Of a stretch of 64,000 nt of DNA, positions 52,214 through 60,771 are shown one piece after another. The first letter of the stretch is position 1; every line of letters starts with the position of its first letter. Source of the DNA: Mycobacterium gordonae (lineage in GTDB: Bacteria > Actinomycetota > Actinomycetes > Mycobacteriales > Mycobacteriaceae); assembly GCF_017086405.1 (NCBI RefSeq), contig NZ_CP070973.1:4186739-4250738 (forward strand), written 5' to 3'. Below the pieces are notes generated by a model. It did no database searches. It was not told where the DNA came from and saw nothing but the letters and a program-made list of their open reading frames with translations. A program made the translations under genes and the position numbers.

Positions 52214-53712
52214 GGGCGTGTGCTCCCGCCATCCGCGACCAGCGAGTCAGCCAGCGCCCCCAAGCCGGCCGAGTTGGACGCTTTGACCAGAACCACGTCT
52301 CCGGGTCGAAGCTCAGCGCGCAATAGAGAGAGGGCAGCGGCCGCATCGTCAACGATGACAGCCCCTCGGTCGCCGTCGGAGCCCCACGAGCCTTCCATCA
52401 CCGCACCCTGGTGCATGGCGCTCATCGACCTCCCGGTTCCCACGACAACGAGTCGAGACACATCTAATCGCACCGCGAGCCGGCCGATGCGATCGTGCTC
52501 GGTTATCGCATCCTCGCCGAGCTCGGCCATCTCCCCGAGCACCGCCCAACTGCGTCGCGGTTGGTCGTCGCGGTGCGCGATCCAGGCGAGCGCCTGCAGG
52601 CCGGCCCGCATCGAGTCGGGGTTGGCGTTGTAGGCGTCGTCGATGACGGTCACGCCGTCGGCGCGGGTGCTCACCTGCATGCGGTGGCGCGACACCGGAC
52701 CCGCCGCGCCGAGCGCCGCCGCGATCTGATCGACGCTGGCACCGCATTCCAGTGCGACCGCTGCCGCACACAGTGCGTTGCTCACCTGATGGTCGCCGTA
52801 TACGCCGAGCGCAACCTCGGCCTCCACGTCTCCCGCGTGCAGGGTGAACTGCGGCCGGGCCAACTCGTCGAGTGACACCGGCCCGGCCCACACGTCACCG
52901 GCATTGCGACTCACCCGGACCACCCGCGCCGCCGTCAGCTCGGCCATGGCGGCCACCAGCGGGTCGTCGGCGTTCAGAACGACCACGCCGGATGACGTAA
53001 CCGCTTGCGGCAGTTCAGATTTGGTTCGGGCAATGATCTCCCGGGAGCCGAATTCGCCCAGGTGAGCGGTACCGACGTTGAGCACCACGCCGATCGACGG
53101 TGTTGCGATATCGGCCAGGGCGGCGATATTGCCGGGATGGCGGGCCGACATTTCGAGAATCAGAAAATCGGTTTCGCGGGTAGCTCGCAGCACCGTCCAG
53201 GGATGACCCAGCTCGTTGTTGAACGACCCCGGCGGTGCCACCACCTCGCCCAACGGGCGCAGCACCGCGGCCACCAGGTCCTTGGTCGAGGTCTTGCCCG
53301 ACGAGCCGGTGATCCCGATGATTCTCAGCCCGTTGGAGGCCAGCTCGGCGGCCACCGCCCTGGCCAGCTTGGCCAGCGCGGCCAGCACCGCAGCACCCGA
53401 GCCGTCGGCGTCGTGCTCGAGCACCGAGGCCCGGTCGTCCTGCGCGGCTTGCGGTTCGACAACGATGGCGGGCACGCCCACCGGCCGGGCTGCCAGCACG
53501 GCAACGGCGCCTGCGGCCACCGCCGATGCGGCATGGTCGTGCCCGTCGGCACGGGCGCCCGGCAGCGCGAGGAACAGCCCGCCCGGGCCGACAGCGCGCG
53601 AGTCGAATTCCACTGTCCCGGTGACCCGGGTGGCCGCCGCCTGGTCCCGGGTGATGTCGTGCAGGGTGCCGCCGACGATGTCGGCGATCTGGGCCACGGT
53701 CAGGTCGATCAT
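52210..53712 (-). CDS. murF: UDP-MurNAc-tripeptide D-Ala-D-Ala ligase MurF
   Basis: This 500-residue ligase adds D-Ala-D-Ala. The ATP loop is IGITGSSGKTSTKDLVAAV (about residue 134). It also has NVGTAHLGEFGSRE and VIDDAYNANPDSMRAG, the MurF-specific C-terminal motif. It overlaps mraY and murE by 4 nt each. Confidence 0.97.
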   Translation of the reverse strand: MIDLTVAQIADIVGGTLHDITRDQAAATRVTGTVEFDSRAVGPGGLFLALPGARADGHDHAASAVAAGAVAVLAARPVGVPAIVVEPQAAQDDRASVLEHDADGSGAAVLAALAKLARAVAAELASNGLRIIGITGSSGKTSTKDLVAAVLRPLGEVVAPPGSFNNELGHPWTVLRATRETDFLILEMSARHPGNIAALADIATPSIGVVLNVGTAHLGEFGSREIIARTKSELPQAVTSSGVVVLNADDPLVAAMAELTAARVVRVSRNAGDVWAGPVSLDELARPQFTLHAGDVEAEVALGVYGDHQVSNALCAAAVALECGASVDQIAAALGAAGPVSRHRMQVSTRADGVTVIDDAYNANPDSMRAGLQALAWIAHRDDQPRRSWAVLGEMAELGEDAITEHDRIGRLAVRLDVSRLVVVGTGRSMSAMHQGAVMEGSWGSDGDRGAVIVDDAAAALSLLRAELRPGDVVLVKASNSAGLGALADSLVADGGSTRP

Positions 53713-55247
53713 TGACGGGCCTCCAAAGCGCGCGCTAGTTCCACCCGGTCGTCGAACGGACGCACCTCGTCAGCGCCGCGCTGGCCGGTCTCGTGACCTT
53801 TCCCGGCGATCAGCACCACATCCCCCGGCTTGGCCCAGGCGACCGCATGTCGGATCGCCAGCCGCCTGTCTGCGATCTCGATCAGTTCCGCCTTACCACC
53901 TACTTCGGTTGCGCCGGAAAGGATTTCGCGACGGATGGAGGTGGGATCCTCGCTGCGCGGATTGTCGTCGGTGACGACGACGAGGTCGGCGAGTTCGGCG
54001 GCCACCGCACCCATGGGCGCCCGCTTGCCGGGGTCGCGGTCGCCGCCGGCGCCGAACACCACCGCCAGGCGGCGGTCCGGCTCGGCCAGCGTGGACAGCA
54101 CCGCGCGCAGCGCACCCGGCTTGTGCGCGTAGTCGACGAGCGCGAGGAAATGCTGACCGCGGTCGACCTGCTCGAGCCGTCCAGGCACCCGCGTTTCCCG
54201 CAGACCCGGGGCCGCCTGCGCCGGGGAGACCCCGACTGCGTCCAGAACAGCAAGTGCGACAAGACAATTGGCGATGTTATAGTGGCCCGGCAGGTTGACG
54301 CCGACGCGGTGTCGCGCCCCGGTGGGATCGACCGCGGTGAATTCCTGGCTCGCCGGCCCGGTGGTCGTGACGTCCAGGGCGCGCCAGTGCGCAGGTTGGC
54401 CGGCGACGCTGACGGTGATCGCGTCACCGGCTCTGGCCGCCATGGCCCGTCCGGCGTCGTCGTCGATGCACACCACGACCCTGCGAGCGCGCAAAGCCGA
54501 GGCCGGGTCGAACAACAGCGCCTTGGCCTCAAAATAGTCGGCCATGGTCGGGTGGAAGTCCAGGTGGTCGCGCGAGAGGTTGGTGAAGCCGCCGACGGCA
54601 AAGTCGGTGCCATCGACCCGACCCAGCGCCAGCGCGTGACTGGACACTTCCATCACGACGGTGTCGACGCCCTGTTCGGCCATCGCGGCGAACAGCGCCT
54701 GCAGGGCCGGCGCCTCGGGCGTGGTCAGCGCACTGGGAATGTCGACGCCGTCGATGCGGATGCCGATGGTGCCGACCAGACCGACTGCCCGGCCGCCGGC
54801 CCGCAATCCCGCTTCCACCAGATACGTCGTGGTGGTCTTGCCCGATGTGCCGGTGATGCCGACGACGGTGACCCGGTCGGATGGGCGCCCGTAGACGGTG
54901 GCCGCCAATCCGCCGAGCACGCTGCGTGGCGCCGGGTGCACCAGGACCGGCACAGTCGCCACCTGCGAACCCATCGCGACAACACCGTCGGCGTCGGTCA
55001 ACACTGCGACCGCGCCGCGCGCGATCGCGTCGGCCGCGTGCCGGGCGCCGTGTGTGGTCGAGCCCGGGAGCGCCGCGAACAGGTCACCGGGCTGGACGTC
55101 CTGAGCACGCAGCGTCACGCCGGTGATGAGGACATCGGTGACGTTGGCCGGGGTTGCTGCGATCTGCGCGCCCAGCGTGGCCAATGGCACGCCGGCGACG
55201 GTGCGGGGGCGCAGCCCAAAGGGCGTCGACTCCGCCACGGGCAGCAC
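53709..55247 (-). CDS. murE: UDP-MurNAc-Ala-Glu meso-DAP ligase MurE
   Basis: This 512-residue ligase adds meso-diaminopimelate. The ATP loop is VGITGTSGKTTTTYLVEAG, with NLSRDHLDFHPTMADY for metal. The DDNPRSEDP motif selects meso-DAP over lysine. It is the first gene of this dcw segment. Upstream, where pbpB is expected after a few lineage genes, lie PE_PGRS and IS genes. Confidence 0.97.
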   Translation of the reverse strand: MLPVAESTPFGLRPRTVAGVPLATLGAQIAATPANVTDVLITGVTLRAQDVQPGDLFAALPGSTTHGARHAADAIARGAVAVLTDADGVVAMGSQVATVPVLVHPAPRSVLGGLAATVYGRPSDRVTVVGITGTSGKTTTTYLVEAGLRAGGRAVGLVGTIGIRIDGVDIPSALTTPEAPALQALFAAMAEQGVDTVVMEVSSHALALGRVDGTDFAVGGFTNLSRDHLDFHPTMADYFEAKALLFDPASALRARRVVVCIDDDAGRAMAARAGDAITVSVAGQPAHWRALDVTTTGPASQEFTAVDPTGARHRVGVNLPGHYNIANCLVALAVLDAVGVSPAQAAPGLRETRVPGRLEQVDRGQHFLALVDYAHKPGALRAVLSTLAEPDRRLAVVFGAGGDRDPGKRAPMGAVAAELADLVVVTDDNPRSEDPTSIRREILSGATEVGGKAELIEIADRRLAIRHAVAWAKPGDVVLIAGKGHETGQRGADEVRPFDDRVELARALEARQ

Positions 55248-55353
55248 CTCCGATTGAGCTCAGATGTTCAGGGATCGGATTGATCGGCCCTGACACCCTA
55301 TCGAGAGGCGCCCGCTCACCGCGCAAAGCCGCGCCCGCGGGAGCGCTACGGAA

Positions 55354-56994
55354 CTATGACAATCCGTTGCTGCCGTTGGTTCCGAGAAGCAAGCCGCCGC
55401 TGCCGCCGGTACCGCCGGCGCCGCCGTTGATGCCGTTGCCGCCGTTGCCGCCGTTACCGAATAAGGTCGGGACGAAGGAGCCCTGCGAGATCCCCCCGAC
55501 GCTTCCACCGGCGCCGCCGCTGGCAGCTCCGACGCCGTTGCCGGCGTTACCGCCGTTGCCGCCGGCGCCGACGGCGAGCAGACCGCCGGAGTTGCCGCCG
55601 GCGCCGCCGTTGCCACCGGTTCCGTTGATGCTGCCGCCACCTGCGCCACCGAGACCTCCGACACCCAGGCCCGAGACCAAGACTCCCTGGCCGCCCGCGC
55701 CGCCGGCCCCGGCGACCCCGTTAAGGCTGAAGCCACCGGCGCCGCCGATACCGCCGAGAGCCAGACCGGTGACCGCCGCGCCGATGCCACCTCCCCCGCC
55801 CGCACCTCCGGTGCCCGCGGCGGCATCGGCGGCCCCGCCGATGCCGCCAGCACCGCCGACGCCGACGCCGACGACCGCGGCGCCGCCGCCGCCCGCACCG
55901 GCCGCGCCGCCGGCGGCGGTGCCGAAGCCACCCATACCGCCGGCGCCGCCCTGGCCATAGCCGAACAACACGCCGGCAGTGCCGCCGGCGCCACCCGCTC
56001 CGCCGATACCGGCGTTATCGAGGGCCGCACCCCCGGCGCCCCCCGCGCCGCCTAGGCCGAAGAGATAACCACCGCCGTTACCGCCGGCACCCCCGGCACC
56101 GCCCACTTGCACGCCCGTTCCGCCGACGCCGCCGGCGCCGCTCATGGAGAACAGTGCGCCGCCGCCGTCACCACCGGCACCGCCGGCCCCACCGGAGGCG
56201 ACGCCATAACCGCCTGCACCGCCGGTGCCGCCGATCGCTACGAGTCTTCCCCCCGCACCACCGGCGCCGCCGGCCCCGCCGATTCCCAGGCCTGAGTCGC
56301 CACCGGCGCCGCCGCTACCACCCCAGCCGATCAGGGGGGCGGCGCCTCCGCTTCCGCCAGAGCCGCCGTCGGTGAGAATACTTGCCCCTCCGGCACCGCC
56401 GACGCCGCCGCTGCCGATCAGAAAGCCCCCATTGCCGCCCGCGCCTCCGTTGCCGCCCGCGAAGCCGGTGCCGCCGGCACCCCCGTTGCCGATCAATCCG
56501 GCGGCACCACCGCTGCCGCCGTTCTGAGTGCCCCCGCTGTTGAAGCTGAACCCGTTGCCCCCGTTGCCGATCAGGAGGCCACCGGCCCCACCATTGGGGT
56601 TGGCGGCAGTCCCGTTCGCGCCGTCACCGATCAGCGGCCGCCCCAACAGCGCCTGGGTAGGCGCGTTCACCACGCTCAGAACACTGTCTTGCAACGCCTG
56701 CAGTGGCGAGGCGGCGGCCGCGTCCGCCGCCGCGTAGGCTCCACCGGCCGCATTCAGTGTCTGCAGGAATGTCTGGTGAAACTCCGCGGCCGCCGCGCTC
56801 AACGACTGGTACTGCGCTCCGTGACTACTGAAAACCGCTGTGATAGCAGCGGATATCTCGTCCGCGCCGGCAGCAAGCACTTGCGTGGTCGACGCAGCGG
56901 CGGCCGCGTTCGCGCTGCTCAGCGATGTGCCGATACGCGCCACCTGTTGTGTCGCCGTCCCCAGTACTTCCGGAACAACACTTACGAACGACAT
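55354..56994 (-). CDS. PE_PGRS family protein
   Basis: This 546-residue protein has an N-terminal PE domain (about residues 1-95) starting MSFVSVVPEVLGTATQQVAR, then a short linker (ALLGRPLIGDGANGT). About 400 residues of GGAGG/GNGG repeats end in GTNGSNGLS. The AGGAGG site 4 nt before ATG 56994 decides the start. PE domains are secreted by ESX-5 type systems, and the PGRS part forms glycine-rich helices at the surface. M. tuberculosis has PE_PGRS38 in the corresponding place between pbpB and murE. Confidence 0.95.
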   Translation of the reverse strand: MSFVSVVPEVLGTATQQVARIGTSLSSANAAAAASTTQVLAAGADEISAAITAVFSSHGAQYQSLSAAAAEFHQTFLQTLNAAGGAYAAADAAAASPLQALQDSVLSVVNAPTQALLGRPLIGDGANGTAANPNGGAGGLLIGNGGNGFSFNSGGTQNGGSGGAAGLIGNGGAGGTGFAGGNGGAGGNGGFLIGSGGVGGAGGASILTDGGSGGSGGAAPLIGWGGSGGAGGDSGLGIGGAGGAGGAGGRLVAIGGTGGAGGYGVASGGAGGAGGDGGGALFSMSGAGGVGGTGVQVGGAGGAGGNGGGYLFGLGGAGGAGGAALDNAGIGGAGGAGGTAGVLFGYGQGGAGGMGGFGTAAGGAAGAGGGGAAVVGVGVGGAGGIGGAADAAAGTGGAGGGGGIGAAVTGLALGGIGGAGGFSLNGVAGAGGAGGQGVLVSGLGVGGLGGAGGGSINGTGGNGGAGGNSGGLLAVGAGGNGGNAGNGVGAASGGAGGSVGGISQGSFVPTLFGNGGNGGNGINGGAGGTGGSGGLLLGTNGSNGLS

Positions 56995-57081
56995 CGGATG
57001 CCTCCTGTCTGACCACTGGTGAGCGGCTGCCAGTATGCATACCGAAACCCGATTCCGTTTGGACATTCGCCAGAGCAATAA

Positions 57082-58424
57082 TCAATACTTGTGGATTGGA
57101 TGTTTTTGGGCGACCTCCGTTCCGGCGTGCTGATCGCCGTCTGAGGGTGGCACTGGTGGGGTGATATCGATGGGTCGTTCGAGGAGTTTGCCTTTGTGGA
57201 AGACCGCGCCGGCACGGACCAGGGCGACCAGGTGTGGGGCGTTGACGGCGCGCCAGTGGGCCTGTGCGGCGTCGATCAGCTTGTAGGCCATGGCCAGCCC
57301 GGCCGCGCGTGATCCCGGACCTTTGGCGACCTTGGTCCTCAAACGTACTGTGGCAAAAGTGCTTTCGATCGGATTGGTCGTGCGCAGGTGAATCCAATGC
57401 TCGGCGGGGTACTTGTAGAACCCCAGCAAGGTGTCCAGATCGTCGACGATCTTGGCGACCGCTTTGGGGTATTTGGCGCCGTAGTCGACCTCGAACGCCT
57501 TGACGTCTGCCTGGGCCCTGTCGATGTCCTCGGCGTTGTAGATGTCCTTGATCGCTGCCAACGCGGCCGGATGTGCTGTTCGGTAGTGCAGCAAGGACAT
57601 TGGCCTGCTTATGGAACCAGCAGCGTTGCTCGCGGGTGGCCGGGAACACCTCCCGGACCGCGTTCCAGAACCCCAATGCGCCGTCGCCGACAGCCAGGAC
57701 GGGGGCGGTCATGCCGCGCCGTTTGCAGTCGCGCAGCAGATCAGCCCACGACTCGCATGACTCCCGATAGCCGTCGGTGATCGCGACCAGCTCCTGGCGG
57801 CCCTCAGCGCGCACCCCGAGCATCACCAGCAGACACAACTTCTCCTGGTCCCAGGCGGACCTTGAGGTGAATGCCGTCGACCCAGAGGTACACATAGTCG
57901 GTGCCCGAGAGGTCCCGGGCGGCGAAGGCGCGGGCTTCCTGCTGCCACTGGCTGGTCAGGCGGGTGATCGTGGTGGCCGATAACCCCGCCCCCGACCCGA
58001 GGAACTGCTCCAACGCCGGCCCGAAATCGCTGGTCGACAGCCCGTGCAGATACAGCAGCGGCAACACCTCGCTGATCTGCGGGGACTTACGCGCCCACGC
58101 CGGCAGGATCGCCGAGGAAAACCGCTGCCTTTCACCAGTGTCGGGGTCCGCACGGCGGTCGTTGACCCGCGGCGCTCTCACAGTGACCGCACCGGCGGCG
58201 GTCAGCACTTCACGGGCCGGGTGGTAACCGTTGCGCACCACCAGGCGCTGGCCGTTCTCGTCGCGCTGATCGGCGAACTGCTCGATGTAGGTAGCGACCT
58301 CGGCCCACAACGCCGTAGCCAACATCTGCCGAGCCCCATCACGGACAATCTCATCCAACAACGACCGACCAGCATCGCTGCTGTGCCCGCTGGCCTCATC
58401 GGCATCGTGGACTACGGTGAGCAT
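57082..58424 (-). pseudogene. IS256-type transposase, two frameshifts
   Basis: Three frames hold one mutator-type transposase. The N-terminal frame (58424-57804) has LDEIVRDGARQMLATALWAE and YLWVDGIHLKVRL. The middle frame has EKLCLLVMLGVRAEGRQELV and the DDE region LAVGDGALGFWNAV. The C-terminal frame (57600-57082) has AHPAALAAIKDIYNAEDID and HLRTTNPIESTFATVRLR. The first break looks like one extra G in CTGGGACC (about 57860), and the second, near 57595, is a small indel. No clear IS ends were found. The copy is probably inactive. Confidence 0.88.
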
Positions 58425-58564
58425 GGGCGTACCTTCCCAACCAGCGCGCCAACGCCGGTCTTGATCAGAACTACTTCGACTTTCAGATCATCCCCGGGAA
58501 GGCTGCGCCCACTTTCACGCCGCCTCGCCGAGGCTCATCCACAGACCTCCGATTCCGCTAACTG

Positions 58565-59812
58565 TCAAGCGGCAGCTTCATTCTGGGGTGTGTCGCCGGG
58601 GTGACTGAAGGCTTTCTGTGCGTCGAAGGTTTGGCGGGTTTGTAGGCAGTGGTACTGCTGGCCGATCATCTTGTTGAACAAGTGCCGCAGAGCGGCGGCG
58701 TGGCGGTCGCCGTGGTCGCGGCGCGCGCGGTAGTGCGCGCGGGCAGGGCCGGGGTTGATCGAGGCGTAGGTGGCCCAGACCCAGCCGACAGCGGCGAGCC
58801 GGTCGTTCTTGACCCGCCGGTGGGTGATGGAAGTGACCTTGCCGGAGGCCCTGGTGACTGGCGCTGATCCGGCGTATGCCTTCAGTGCGCGGCCGTCGGC
58901 GAACCGGTCGCGGTCATCACCGATCTCGGCGAGGATGCGGGCGCCGGTCACCTCAGCCAGGCCGGGAAAACTGGTGATGACGGCATAATCGGGGTGTTTG
59001 CGGAATTCCTCGGTCGCGGCCTGTTCGAGATCGGCAGCGCCGGCGCAGGCGGCGTCGAGCATCGCCAGCAGGGCCATCGCCTGGCGGCCCATGGCTTTTT
59101 CGACCAGGTCGGGCTGCCGCAAATGCGGGATCCGCAAGCGTTGCAGGATGTCGGTGGCCAGATCGTCAATGCCGCGTTTGCGACCGGCGCGCCGCAGCGC
59201 GGCAGTGATGCGGGCCTTGGTGAGCCGGGCGGCGTGCGCGGGCGTGGGCGCGATGGCCAGGATCGCGCGGGCTTCCGGTTTGGCCAGGTTGGTGGCGGAC
59301 TTGCCGGCGAAAGTGTCCAGGAACGCCGGATAGTATTCGCGCAGGATCGATCGCAGTTCGTTGCCAGCCTTGGTGCGTCGCCACACCGCATCCTGCTGGG
59401 CGCGCGGCAAAACCGCTATGGCTTGGGCTAATTCGCTGTCAGCGGGCAGTTGTCGATGGAGGTGCGCATCAACGCGAAGAATGTTCGCCAGCGTCATCGC
59501 ATCGGCGTGGTCGGACTTCGCGCGGGCCACCGAATGCCGCTCCCGGTAACGCGCGACAGCCATCGGGTTGATCGCGAAAACCGGCCGTCCCGTGCCACGC
59601 AGAGCCGCTACCAGCAGCCCGCGCGGGGTTTCGATCGCGACCGGAATCGGGTCTTCCGGGCCATCGCCAGCGTCGGCGAGCAGCTCGGTCAATGCACTGA
59701 ATCCGGCCGGGTCGTCGCTGATGTGTTTCTTAGCCACCAGCTTGCCATCGCCGTCGACGATCGCGACGTCGTGATGCCCTTCGGCCCAGTCGATTCCGCA
59801 AAATCGGTTCAA
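58565..59812 (-). CDS. IS110-family transposase (DEDD)
   Basis: This 415-residue transposase has an N-terminal RuvC-like DEDD domain: CGIDWAEGHHDVAIVDGDG (Asp), AIETPRGLLV (Glu) and KSDHADAMTLANI (two Asp). The C-terminal transposase_20 domain has ITSFPGLAEVTGARILAEIG, and the catalytic Ser region is SAPVTRASGKV. The gene is full length and in frame. IS110 elements lack terminal repeats and use a guide (bridge) RNA encoded beside the gene, so the flanking 59813-60200 or 58430-58560 could hold it. I could not define it by eye. Confidence 0.93.
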   Translation of the reverse strand: MNRFCGIDWAEGHHDVAIVDGDGKLVAKKHISDDPAGFSALTELLADAGDGPEDPIPVAIETPRGLLVAALRGTGRPVFAINPMAVARYRERHSVARAKSDHADAMTLANILRVDAHLHRQLPADSELAQAIAVLPRAQQDAVWRRTKAGNELRSILREYYPAFLDTFAGKSATNLAKPEARAILAIAPTPAHAARLTKARITAALRRAGRKRGIDDLATDILQRLRIPHLRQPDLVEKAMGRQAMALLAMLDAACAGAADLEQAATEEFRKHPDYAVITSFPGLAEVTGARILAEIGDDRDRFADGRALKAYAGSAPVTRASGKVTSITHRRVKNDRLAAVGWVWATYASINPGPARAHYRARRDHGDRHAAALRHLFNKMIGQQYHCLQTRQTFDAQKAFSHPGDTPQNEAAA

Positions 59813-60381
59813 TCCTCACACCTCCGTCATGTCAGGTAATACCACTGGTCCAAGACCTCAGCGAGAACGCGCAGCACCCTACTTACGAGCCTCCTCCGAT
59901 GAGCTGTCCGCGATCCCAGCGCACCCGCACGGCGCCGGTCTTCGTCAGAACTCTGCGGCTCTCGAAAAGATTCAGGGCGTCCGGTCGTGCAAGCAGGCTC
60001 GAACCACGAGCAATCCCAACCGTTGACGAGCGGTGGACCGGGACGACACGCCGTTCCCGGTCCGGCCGCTCCTGCTGCCGCCCAGGCTCCCGGTCTTCTT
60101 GGAGGATTCAAGGTCCTGAAGGTCCACAGGAGTCACCAACGACAGCGCGCCCGACCCGGCTCCCGCGTGCCTAGGAAGACAACAGGTCGCCGGGCCCAGC
60201 TGGCGAACGCCGACCGGCAGCTCGGCACCTAGCCTGTGGATAGACCTACCAACAGTCCTGTTCTGATCAGATGTCCGTGCCGCTGGTGCACCGTTCACTG
60301 ATAAGTAAGTTCTGATCATTGCTCCGCCAAAATGTCGCGGTTTTCGGGCCCATGAGGCCCATGATGCTGCGGCCCCGGCTG
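59813..60381. other. Intergenic stretch next to IS110, possible bridge-RNA region
   Basis: No convincing gene was found. The first few hundred bases lie directly upstream of the IS110 transposase start, where that family encodes its non-coding guide RNA, but no structure was proven. GTTCTGATCA and TTCTGATCATTG recur near 60260 and 60310. Confidence 0.4.
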
Positions 60382-60555
60382 CTACACCGCCCGCAGCGAC
60401 AGCCGCGGGCCCAATTCCGGGGCATCGGCACGTGCCCGCCGCATCAGCCACCCAAGTGCTGCCGGCATTGCGCGGCGTTTGTCCATCGTGATGCCGATGA
60501 CGTAGCGGGGAGTGTCGACCGTGGCCACGCTGGCGACGGCGTCCATGCCGCAGCG
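60382..60555 (-). pseudogene. Likely decayed C-terminal piece of FtsI/PbpB
   Basis: The last 50 or so codons of a minus-strand frame read ASVATVDTPRYVIGITMD, then ALGWLMRRARADAPELGP and RLSLRAV before a stop. This resembles the C-terminus of mycobacterial PbpB, recalled as ATADNPRYVIGI-LDNP ... GWLMQRENVPLSPDPGPPL-L-A, with a gap of roughly 15 residues. Strand and position (upstream of murE, past the PE_PGRS) are those expected for pbpB. Sequence before it does not match the transpeptidase domain. It may be a scar left when the gene was moved or copied. Confidence 0.5.
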
Positions 60556-60771
60556 GACCCGCTGAACCATGCGAAGTCCGCCGGCTGTGGATGTCGAAGT
60601 CGCACGACGACGCAATCCCGATGTACGGCAGAGCGTTGTTGCGATCGTGCCGCCGTCCCGCCCACCGTGGGCTGTACACCACTTCCCTGGACAGGATTCT
60701 TTGTCCGCCCGTAATTTTTGCCACCTGTGCGCCTCGGCTACGCCGTGCTGAGCGCGGGAAGGTTTGAGCCG

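Noticed and set aside
55154..55960. Long plus-strand proline-rich open frame opposite the PE_PGRS gene
   Set aside because: It is the exact antisense of GGAGG-type codons. The complement of GC-rich glycine repeats always gives proline-rich open frames, and there is no ribosome site.
57082..58424. Programmed frameshifting in the IS256-type transposase
   Set aside because: IS256-family transposases are normally single-frame. The breaks lack a slippery heptamer of known type and occur twice, so mutation or sequencing error is simpler.
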